Position numbers and translations under genes: made by a program
NCBI GenBank assembly: GCA_003648815.1
Contig: QMPZ01000038.1
Span: 1-10,866 of the forward strand
From: Candidatus Aerophobota bacterium
GTDB lineage: Bacteria; Aerophobota; Aerophobia; Aerophobales; B47-G16
DNA: 10,866 nucleotides
Reading direction: 5' to 3'
In this document: piece after piece, positions 1 through 5,155 of the stretch
Position numbering within the stretch: position 1 is the first letter of the stretch
Layout of the letters: each line of letters starts with the position of its first letter
The notes under the pieces: model-generated
Databases searched by the model: none
Seen by the model: only the letters and a program-made list of their open reading frames with translations
Told to the model about the DNA's origin: nothing

Positions 1-124
1 GAATATTATATAGCATATATCGAGAAAATGTAAAGAAGAGATAGCAGAAGGACTACTATATCCAGTTTGATATTATAGCACATTTCTGACAATTGGCAAG
101 GAATCACATCAAATCATCTATAAC

Positions 125-222
125 AGTGACATTTGTCCGCCTTCTCAATTTTGGTTATCTCCAGTATAACCGAAAAGCTATAACTGGCAAGCATTTTCTG
201 AGGTATGGGGACATATGTCACT
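125..222. repeat. 98-bp segment bounded by near-perfect 14-bp inverted repeats
   Basis: The left arm AGTGACATTTGTCC (125-138) and the right arm GGACATATGTCACT (209-222) are reverse complements at 13 of 14 positions. Each arm also has its own palindromic core (GACATTTGTC and GACATATGTC). A smaller hairpin, GGTTAT/ATAACC, lies between them. Two readings fit: a MITE or residual ends of an insertion sequence, or two operator copies for a dimeric repressor upstream of the promoter at 247. The GACANNTGTC core resembles BlaI/CopY-type operators, but that is only a resemblance. I see no clear target-site duplication flanking the arms. Confidence 0.6.
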
Positions 223-246
223 ATTTTAAATGATTCGACACGGATA

Positions 247-274
247 TTGACATAAATTAATTTATTCATATAAT
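247..274 (+). promoter_or_regulatory. Consensus sigma70 promoter for the ferredoxin/HdrA-N genes
   Basis: TTGACA (247-252) and TATAAT (269-274) both match the -35 and -10 consensus fully, with a 16-bp spacer. Transcription would start near 281, leaving about 140 nt of 5' leader before the ATG at 422. The surrounding DNA is very AT-rich, so chance matches to TATAAT are common, but both boxes at the right spacing is a strong signal. Confidence 0.75.
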
Positions 275-281
275 TTATATG
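267..281. promoter_or_regulatory. Palindrome CATATA-ATT-TATATG overlapping the -10 box
   Basis: A perfect 6-bp inverted repeat with a 3-bp centre covers the TATAAT box and reaches the predicted start of transcription. A further CATATA half-site lies about 10 bp downstream (near 292). The location is what one expects of a repressor operator. AT-rich DNA can produce such palindromes by chance, so the operator role is inferred. Confidence 0.35.
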
Positions 282-421
282 AGTATTTGTTCATATAGTC
301 ATAAAATGAGAAAAGTAAGCAAATGAAAAATAGTCATCCTGTCAAAAGTTGAAGAAAATAAAGCAATTGCTGATTAGAATTAATTGTAGAAAGAAGATCA
401 GTGTAACAAGGAGGTAAATAA

Positions 422-622
422 ATGGCAGTTAATTGGTATCCAATAATTGATGAGGAAAAGTGCATTGGATGCTTTCAGTGTGTCGATTTTTGTCCTCACG
501 GAGTTTTGGCAAAAGCTGATGGAAAACCTAAGGTGGTAAAACCCGAGGATTGTGTTGAGTTTTGTCGTGGCTGTCAGAAAGTCTGTGATCAGGGTGCAAT
601 AACTTATTCTGGAGAAAACTAA
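422..622 (+). CDS. Small 2[4Fe-4S] ferredoxin
   Basis: This is a 66-aa soluble electron carrier with eight cysteines in two cluster-binding motifs. The first is C14-x2-C17-x2-C20-x3-C24-Pro. The second is C44-x3-C48-x2-C51-x3-C55, with one extra residue between its first two cysteines and Asp instead of the usual Pro after the last. By family rule, each cluster takes three cysteines from one motif and one from the other. The N-terminal WYPIID-EKC and the FCPHGVL segment fit a subfamily of short anaerobe ferredoxins. A perfect AAGGAGG SD (408-414) lies 7 nt before the ATG. The next gene starts 16 nt downstream, so the two are probably co-transcribed from the promoter at 247, and the ferredoxin may exchange electrons with that HdrA-like protein. 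The redox partner is inferred. Confidence 0.9.
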   Translation: MAVNWYPIIDEEKCIGCFQCVDFCPHGVLAKADGKPKVVKPEDCVEFCRGCQKVCDQGAITYSGEN

Positions 623-638
623 TTAGAGGAGGGATAAA

Positions 639-1097
639 ATGGCCGAAGAGAAAAAGAAAAGAGGGCTTCTTTTCTGTGTGTGTCTTGGGATCTGTCCTTC
701 ATTTAAAGATACAAATGAGTATGAAGTTTTAAATGCCATAAGAAGGGAAAAGTTGGTTGACTGGGTTGGAGTTCATCCTCAGCTTTGTAGCACAGATGGG
801 GATGAGTACCTAAAAGCTTTACTCAGTAATAGCAATGTAGGTGAGCTTTATGTTGCAGGATGTGACCCTGTTATGCAAAAAAAGATGTTTAGAGATGCTT
901 TTGATGCAGCAGGGTTTGACAGGGACAAGCATATCGGAATTGAGGTAAGGAATATGAAGACAGAGGAGGTAATTGAAACTATAAAAAAACTATCCAGGAA
1001 AGAGATAAAAAGATGTAGAAAGGTACTTCCAGGAAGCTACCTGGCAAAGTGTCATCCACTTTCAGCAGAATCTCTTAGATTATGTGAGAAAAAATGA
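639..1097 (+). CDS. Orphan HdrA N-terminal-domain protein, C-terminus probably overwritten
   Basis: Residues about 9-122 resemble the N-terminal domain of heterodisulfide reductase subunit A (HdrA). The features are LLFCVCLGIC near the start, VHPQLCSTDGDEYLKALL (45-62), LYVAGCDPVMQKKMFRDAF (70-88) and IEVRNM (101-106). In full-length HdrA this domain carries an Fe-S cluster and precedes an FAD/thioredoxin-reductase-like domain and ferredoxin domains, all absent here. Cysteines C13, C15, C19, C50 and C75 are candidate ligands. SD GAGGAGGG (626-633) is 5 nt from the ATG. From about nt 1009 the DNA encodes a transposase remnant in a different frame (ERYFQEATWQ and onward), so residues after about 122, including C126, C138 and C149, are likely read-through of foreign DNA. 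It may be a truncated hdrA or a genuine stand-alone domain acting with the ferredoxin. Confidence 0.75.
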   Translation: MAEEKKKRGLLFCVCLGICPSFKDTNEYEVLNAIRREKLVDWVGVHPQLCSTDGDEYLKALLSNSNVGELYVAGCDPVMQKKMFRDAFDAAGFDRDKHIGIEVRNMKTEEVIETIKKLSRKEIKRCRKVLPGSYLAKCHPLSAESLRLCEKK

Positions 1098-1449
1098 CAG
1101 GGGAAAAATCTCTTGTGAGATAAAGAGTATATTCGCGGGTTCTGACAGATACTTTGCCTCGATGAGGGCGAAAGAAGTTATGCAAAGGTATGAAAGCATC
1201 TATCCTAAATTCACCCAGAGCTGGAGGAGGAACTGGAGGATGCCCTTATCTTTTTTCTTTTCCAGCAGTTCATAGAAAAAAGATAAGAACCACTAAACAA
1301 CCTTGAAAGATTCAATGAAGATAAGAAGAAGGAGAAGGGTGATAAGGATATTTCCTGATGGGGAAGCCTGTCTTCGTCTTATCTGTGCTCTTTGTATAGA
1401 ACAAAATGAGCCTCGGATTAATCCCTTAGAATTAAGGACGAGTAAGTGA
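1009..1449 (+). mobile_element. Degenerate IS256/mutator-family transposase 3' end (pseudogene)
   Basis: Pieces of one transposase can be read in order over three frames. Frame 1 (1009 to ~1217) gives ERYFQEATWQ, IHFQQNLLDYVRKNDR, SIFAGSDR and RAKEVMQRYESIYPKF. Frame 3 (~1218-1280) gives ELEEELEDALIFF. Frame 2 (~1268-1297) gives FPAVHRKKIRTTK. Frame 3 again (~1296-1319) gives NNLERFNE. Frame 1 again (~1321-1449) gives IRRRRRVIRIFPDGEACLRL then ICALCIEQNE and a TGA. This follows the C-terminal third of IS256-type transposases (WQRCxVHF, irTTNxlERlN, RRRtrVirIFPneeS). At least four frameshifts and stops make it inactive. About 145 of ~400 residues remain and the upstream catalytic Asp regions are missing. 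I did not find clear terminal inverted repeats. The remnant overlaps the end of the HdrA-like gene. Confidence 0.85.
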
Positions 1450-1717
1450 ATTTGGCTTATTTTCTCCTGGTTTTTGAAAGAGCAAAGGGACGAGGAGAGT
1501 TTGTTCAACTTTTCTCCTCAGGTATATCTTCCCTTATCTTGGAGGAAATTTACAGAAAATTTTGGATTTGACAGAGCCCTCTTACGAGATTACCATCGCC
1601 AAAGAGGGAGTAGATAAGAAGCCAACTTTGGATTTTGATGAAGAGGATGTAGAACGTATTTCAAAGAAGATCGTGGAAGAAGTCTCTAAACTACCTGAAA
1701 GAAAGAGGATAGAATAA
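1446..1717 (+). pseudogene. Unrecognised coding-like fragment split over two frames
   Basis: Frame 3 from a GTG at 1446 runs 41 codons to a TGA at 1569-1571 and includes RGEFVQLFSSGISSLILEEI. Frame 2 then continues from about 1562 to a TAA at 1715-1717, including EITIAKEGVDKKPTLDFDEE and ISKKIVEEVSKLPERKR. The second part is charged, Lys/Glu-rich and reads like the end of a real helical protein, with no usable SD-preceded start of its own. A one-base frameshift near 1562-1568 would join the two into about 90 residues. I do not recognise the family. The fragment lies directly after a decayed transposase, so it is likely also decayed. The opposite-strand frames here look like shadows. Confidence 0.35.
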
Positions 1718-1951
1718 TTTAATAGGGAAAGACAAAGTCTTACGAGAGATTTTCGTGGATTCTTTATTGACAGTATGTATTTGTCGTCATATCCTGCGTT
1801 GTTCTTTACCACAATACGTTAGCTCCAATAATGTAGGTAAATCTTGACCAATTTTCACCAGGATATCCAGTTAACTCTTACATTTCCCATTTTTATTTTC
1901 CAAAAAGCCAACTCCACCTTGCTTTTGGGGGCAAAATCAATAGTAGCAAAG
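1718..1951. other. Gap between the + and - strand gene groups
   Basis: No supportable gene is seen between the end of the split fragment and the end of the 74-aa gene. The groups on either side converge here. The only structure is a stem CCAAAAAGC/GCTTTTGG (1900-1908 and 1921-1928, one bulged A, 12-nt loop). It could end or stabilise the - strand transcript, but the U-rich run expected of an intrinsic terminator is missing on the exit side. Confidence 0.5.
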
Positions 1952-2176
1952 CTAAGACAAATTAGCAGCTTTCTTTTTCATCTCATCCAGAGTGGATTTG
2001 AGGTATTTATTTGACTCCTCCATCAATTGAATGGCTTTTTCCAAGTTTTTTACTATGTCTTCTGAAACATCTTTCCTGATCCTTTCAAGCCATCTTTTAT
2101 ACTCATCTGTGTGCTCTTCATTGTGTTTTATCCAATGAGGAAGAAGTAGTTTCATTTTTTCTATGTCTTTTTTCAT
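1952..2176 (-). CDS. Small helical protein with HX3HX3H motif, coupled to the cooT-like gene
   Basis: This 74-aa protein is almost entirely alpha-helical by composition, with no signal peptide or membrane segment. Near the N-terminus LLPHWIKHNEEH places H14, H18 and H22 at i, i+4 and i+8, on one helix face, which is a plausible metal-binding stripe. The rest (KRWLERIRKDVSEDIVKNLE, then QLMEESNKYLKSTLDEMKKK) has heptad-like spacing suited to a helical bundle or coiled coil. Its ATG overlaps the stop of the upstream cooT-like gene by 4 nt (ATGA), and only a weak AAGGG-type SD precedes it, so translation is probably coupled. I do not recognise a named family with certainty. The coupling suggests a role with the nickel protein, for example metal delivery or storage, but that is inferred. 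Confidence 0.75.
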   Translation of the reverse strand: MKKDIEKMKLLLPHWIKHNEEHTDEYKRWLERIRKDVSEDIVKNLEKAIQLMEESNKYLKSTLDEMKKKAANLS

Positions 2177-2373
2177 TTCTTGGCTTCCCTTAAAACAACA
2201 AAGTGATTTAAAAAATCAACTGCTTTCACCTGATACCCTTCTTCTAATCTTTTTGTCTCACCTAAAAGCTCTGAAACCTCAATTAAGTTGTGCTTCACCT
2301 TCATCTGAGCAGCTTCCTTCATGACAACTTCTCTCTTGCCCTCTTTTTCAATATAAACCTTAGATAAACACAT
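2173..2373 (-). CDS. CooT-family nickel-binding protein
   Basis: This 66-aa protein begins MCLSKVYIEKEGKREVVM and has VSELLGETKRLEEG and KAVDFLNHFVVL further on. That is the pattern of the CooT family (Met-Cys-Leu-x-Lys-Val-Tyr start, small beta-rich domain). In characterised CooT, a homodimer that helps mature the nickel site of carbon monoxide dehydrogenase, Cys2 is a nickel ligand. C2 is conserved here, and H28 and H57 are other potential metal-binding residues. Family length is about 60-66 aa, so it appears complete. An SD of GAGG (2381-2384) lies 7 nt before the ATG. It follows the GH92 remnant and overlaps the next gene by 4 nt. No CO dehydrogenase gene is visible, so its client is unknown, and CooT-like proteins also occur in genomes where their role is not established. 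Confidence 0.8.
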   Translation of the reverse strand: MCLSKVYIEKEGKREVVMKEAAQMKVKHNLIEVSELLGETKRLEEGYQVKAVDFLNHFVVLREAKK

Positions 2374-2383
2374 TTCGCAACCT

Positions 2384-2708
2384 CTATTTTTTATTTCTTA
2401 TAAGGTTTCCCACCCATTCCTTTCCAGCGCTCTGGTCATCTGAGCCAGGTGTCTTAAGATCTCCAGTAGTGGGCATAAAGAGAGCATTGCCGTAACCCAC
2501 ACAACCTGGACCACTCAGGTGGGTAAAGCTAAAGTCCATCAGTACCTTAGGGAACGCATCTAAGGGACAGGCGTGAGCATGCCCACCTGTCCCTATGAAC
2601 GGATTTACGTACTCAATTGCTTTCCTGCCAAAGGAGAAGGATGAGCTTACCGCCACTATACTCGTGAGGATGATCAAGGAGCACAGGTAAGATGCTTTAA
2701 GCTTTCAT
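2384..2708 (-). pseudogene. GH92 alpha-mannosidase remnant with internal deletions and frameshift
   Basis: The reading frame contains the N-terminal signature of glycoside hydrolase family 92 exo-alpha-mannosidases: EYVNPFIGTGGHAHACPLDA, then FSFTHLSGPGCVGYGNALFM and PTTGDL. In intact enzymes these blocks are separated by several tens of residues and the protein is about 700-780 aa. Here the first block joins the second directly (after DAFPKVLMD) and the frame ends about 20 residues beyond PTTGDL, leaving ~100 aa without the catalytic region. A hydrophobic signal-peptide-like start (LKASYLCSLIILTSIVAVSS) is in frame, but the ATG with a good AGGTG SD (ATG at 2708-2706, SD 2714-2718) is now one base out of frame. 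The gene begins 21 nt after the GH3 stop, so it was the next gene of the same operon. Confidence 0.85.
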
Positions 2709-2729
2709 TTATTCACCTTAATGGAATCG

Positions 2730-5009
2730 CTACTGCCTCACCTCAAAGCTTCCCCTCAATCGTATGTCCTCTGAGGAGCTTCCTATCATCACCTCAAAGA
2801 TACCCGGCTCCACGACCAATTTCATATTGATATCGTAATAGGCGAGATCCTCCGGGGTAAGGGTGAAGCTCACCGTCTTCTTCTCACCTGCCTCAAGGGT
2901 TATCCTCTTGAAGGCTTTAAGCTCCTTCACTGGCCTGGCTATACTTGATACTGCATCGTGAAGGTAAAGTTGAACCACCTCGTCTCCTTTACAGCTGCCC
3001 ACGTTCTCCACATCCAGGATGATATTAACCTTTCCCTCAGGGTCTATTTTCTCCGGATCTATCTTGAGGTTGCTGTACTCAAATTTCGTGTAGCTTAGTC
3101 CATAGCCAAAGGGAAACAGAGGCTGCCTTCCTCGAAGGTCAACATAGTCATCCACCCTTCCTGTAGGTTTGTGGTTGTAATAAAGTGGTAGCTGGCCCAC
3201 CCTCTTGGGGAAAGTGATGGGTAGCTTTCCACCAGGGTTATAGTCACCAAACAGGACATCGGCGATGGCATTTCCTCCTTCCTCTCCTGGATACCAGGCC
3301 TCGAGCAGCGCCTCTACCTCATCCAACCAGGCGGTCATAGTGACGGCGCTTCCATTTATGAGCACCACCACAACAGGAGTTCCGGTCTTACATATCTCCT
3401 TGATTAAGTCCTCCTGCACGCCGGGAAGGTCCAGATCACACCTGTCCCTCTGTTCTCCCTCGGTCTCGGGCACTGAATTTCCCACGCACAATATGGCTAC
3501 ACTGGACCTTTTTGCTATCTTTATCGCCTCTTCAAAGCCTTGTCTGGAGCTTCCTGTAAGATCGCAGCCCTCGGCGAAATAAACCTGCGTATTCTTGGAG
3601 ACCTTCCTCTTAATTCCCTCCAGAGGCGTGACCACCTTTATTCCATAGCCACTGTATCCTCCAAGCCTTACCTTGTTTGCATTAGGACCTATTACGGCAA
3701 CCGAATTTAAATCTTTACTTAAAGGCAGGATCCCACTATTTTTCAACAGGACCATAGCTTCCCTGGCTGCTTTCAGGGCTAATTTTCTGTGTTCTTCACA
3801 ACCACAGATCTTCTCCGCATAATCGGGGTCGACATAGGGCTCATCGAAAAGGCCCAGCCAGAACTTCACCCTCAAGATCCTGCGAACCGCCTCATCTACC
3901 ACCTTCTCGGAGAGCTTTCCTTCCCTGACTAACCCAAGAATCTCCTCAAAGCAATCACTTTCGGGTAGCTCCATGTCCAGACCTGACTCCAAGGCCTTTT
4001 TGGCAGCCTCAGCTTTTGTAGCGGCAACCTTATGTTTGGTATATAGATGTAGCACAGAGCCGTAATCGGAGACCACATATCCCTTAAAGCCCCACTCTCC
4101 CCTCAGAACATCATTGAGGAGCCATTTGTTAGAGGAGCAGGGCACACCATCAATGGAGTTATAAGCGGCCATAAGGGATAACGCTCCTGCCTTCTCAACG
4201 CTGGCTTTAAAGGCAGGAAAATAAACTTCCCTTAAGGCTCTTTCGGAGAAGTGAATCTCATAACTATCCCGGCCGCCATCTCCAACGAAATTGGCCACGA
4301 AGTGCTTGGGAGTGGTTACCACCTTTTGACCCTGAAGGCCCTCAATGAAGGAGACGGCCATGACAGAGGCAAGGTAAGGGTCTTCACCGTAGGTCTCTTC
4401 AGTCCTTCCACATCTTGGATCTCTGGCGATGTTGATGGTTGGTGAGAGAGCCTGATGAATGCCGCGTGCCCTTGTCTCCTTTCCGATTGCTGTAGCGACT
4501 TCTCTCATTAAATCTGGGTCCCAGGTGCTGGCCAGGGCTATTGACTGAGGAAAGCTCGTACAACCCTTAGCCATGCAACCGTGTAGACATTCATCGTGGA
4601 TTATCACGGGTATCTTCAGACGAGTCTTCTCGAGGACAAATCTTTGCATTTCATTGGCAAGTTCTGCGCTTTCTCTTGGAGAAAATGACCTCAAGGCACA
4701 GCTTAGCTCACCTACGGCATATCCTTCTCCTTCTAAGATTGCCTCTCTCCAGTGCTTTCTCCAGTAATTGGCTGAAAGAGACTCTAAGATATCCCTTTCC
4801 CCGAAAACTGCTCCCAAGAATATCTCCCCGAGCCTTTTTCTCTGATCTTCCGGAAGCTCCTCAAAAAGCTCGGAAAACATCTTCCACACACGAAGCATCC
4901 TCGCCTTTAATTGACCCACTTTTTCCTCCAGAGTCATCCTGGAAAGCAGGTCCTCAACCCTTTTCTCCACCGACAAATTAGAATCCAGGTAAGGCTCAGC
5001 TTTACTCAT
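2730..5009 (-). CDS. Family 3 glycoside hydrolase (beta-glucosidase/beta-xylosidase type), cytoplasmic
   Basis: This 759-aa retaining exo-beta-glycosidase is full length. The N-terminal GH3 barrel has LSPTINIARDPRCGRTEETY (from about 189) with GEDP after it, the substrate-binding KHF (235-237) and GYVVSDYGSV, in which D315 is the predicted nucleophile. The alpha/beta sandwich follows, with ETEGEQRDR (515-523), where one Glu is the likely acid/base. PFGYGLSY lies at 633-640 and a fibronectin-III-like domain fills the last ~100 residues (VVQLYLHD, RPVKELKAFKRI). No signal peptide is present, so it should act on imported oligosaccharides in the cytoplasm. The start at 5009 is chosen over an in-frame ATG at 5027 because AAAGGAG (5018-5024) sits 8 nt before it, inside the longer frame. 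It lies downstream of the transporter and URO-D-like genes. The sugar specificity (glucose, xylose or other) cannot be set from sequence. Confidence 0.93.
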   Translation of the reverse strand: MSKAEPYLDSNLSVEKRVEDLLSRMTLEEKVGQLKARMLRVWKMFSELFEELPEDQRKRLGEIFLGAVFGERDILESLSANYWRKHWREAILEGEGYAVGELSCALRSFSPRESAELANEMQRFVLEKTRLKIPVIIHDECLHGCMAKGCTSFPQSIALASTWDPDLMREVATAIGKETRARGIHQALSPTINIARDPRCGRTEETYGEDPYLASVMAVSFIEGLQGQKVVTTPKHFVANFVGDGGRDSYEIHFSERALREVYFPAFKASVEKAGALSLMAAYNSIDGVPCSSNKWLLNDVLRGEWGFKGYVVSDYGSVLHLYTKHKVAATKAEAAKKALESGLDMELPESDCFEEILGLVREGKLSEKVVDEAVRRILRVKFWLGLFDEPYVDPDYAEKICGCEEHRKLALKAAREAMVLLKNSGILPLSKDLNSVAVIGPNANKVRLGGYSGYGIKVVTPLEGIKRKVSKNTQVYFAEGCDLTGSSRQGFEEAIKIAKRSSVAILCVGNSVPETEGEQRDRCDLDLPGVQEDLIKEICKTGTPVVVVLINGSAVTMTAWLDEVEALLEAWYPGEEGGNAIADVLFGDYNPGGKLPITFPKRVGQLPLYYNHKPTGRVDDYVDLRGRQPLFPFGYGLSYTKFEYSNLKIDPEKIDPEGKVNIILDVENVGSCKGDEVVQLYLHDAVSSIARPVKELKAFKRITLEAGEKKTVSFTLTPEDLAYYDINMKLVVEPGIFEVMIGSSSEDIRLRGSFEVRQ

Positions 5010-5017
5010 GTTAATTT

Positions 5018-5024
5018 CTCCTTT
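5018..5024 (-). promoter_or_regulatory. SD AAAGGAG that decides the GH3 start
   Basis: The SD lies 8 nt upstream of the ATG at 5009 and directly after an upstream in-frame ATG at 5027, which itself has no SD. Initiation at 5009 is therefore favoured, removing six residues from the longer reading. Confidence 0.75.
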
Positions 5025-5040
5025 CATTTATGGATTTTGT

Positions 5041-5067
5041 TTTTTCTCATTTGAACAATGAGGAAAA
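5041..5067 (-). promoter_or_regulatory. 11-bp hairpin in the GH3 upstream region
   Basis: TTTTTCTCATT (5041-5051) pairs with AATGAGGAAAA (5057-5067) with one G-U and a 5-nt loop. On the transcribed (-) strand it ends about 17 nt before the GH3 SD. It has no following U-run, so it is not a standard terminator for the upstream genes. It may influence mRNA stability or GH3 translation. The 146-bp gap also allows a separate promoter: the weak pair TTGAAG-N17-GATAAA on the - strand (roughly 5083-5110) matches consensus at 4 of 6 in each box. Confidence 0.35.
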
Positions 5068-5155
5068 GAACTTATTTTTTTATCTTTCACTCGCCCTCGT
5101 ACTTCAATGCTCTAAACGAGAAGAAAATTAATTTGTCCGCAAGCAGTTGAAGAAA

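Larger units (their letters stand above)
1..421. other. Gene-free leader region left of the ferredoxin gene
   Basis: I see no convincing coding frame here. The stretch is AT-rich. It contains an inverted-repeat pair (125-138 and 209-222), a small internal hairpin (GGTTAT/ATAACC, roughly 153-171), a consensus promoter (247-274) and an untranslated leader of about 140 nt before the ferredoxin start at 422. No tRNA-like or CRISPR-like structure was seen. Confidence 0.7.

Noticed and set aside
1293..1508. 71-aa - strand reading frame over the transposase remnant
   Set aside because: It is antisense to clear transposase blocks (RIFPDGEACLRL) and has no SD or family resemblance.
1582..1812. 76-aa - strand reading frame
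   Set aside because: Serine-rich and low complexity, it is antisense to the more protein-like + strand fragment ending at 1717.
1900..1928. Intrinsic terminator for the - strand operon
   Set aside because: The stem is AT-rich with a bulge and, on the transcribed strand, is followed by AAAATAAAAA rather than a U-run. Kept only as a possible stem-loop.
2384..2677. 97-aa intact secreted protein (TTG start)
   Set aside because: The content is the N-terminal GH92 signature with blocks missing and the SD-bearing ATG out of frame, so a pseudogene explains it better.
3265..4981. Several + strand reading frames of 64-105 aa over the GH3 gene
   Set aside because: All are antisense to a full-length GH3 gene with intact motifs, are Ser/Pro-rich and lack SD sequences.
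2730..5027. Longer GH3 start at 5027
   Set aside because: The only SD lies between the two ATG codons, 8 nt before the ATG at 5009. The upstream ATG has no SD.
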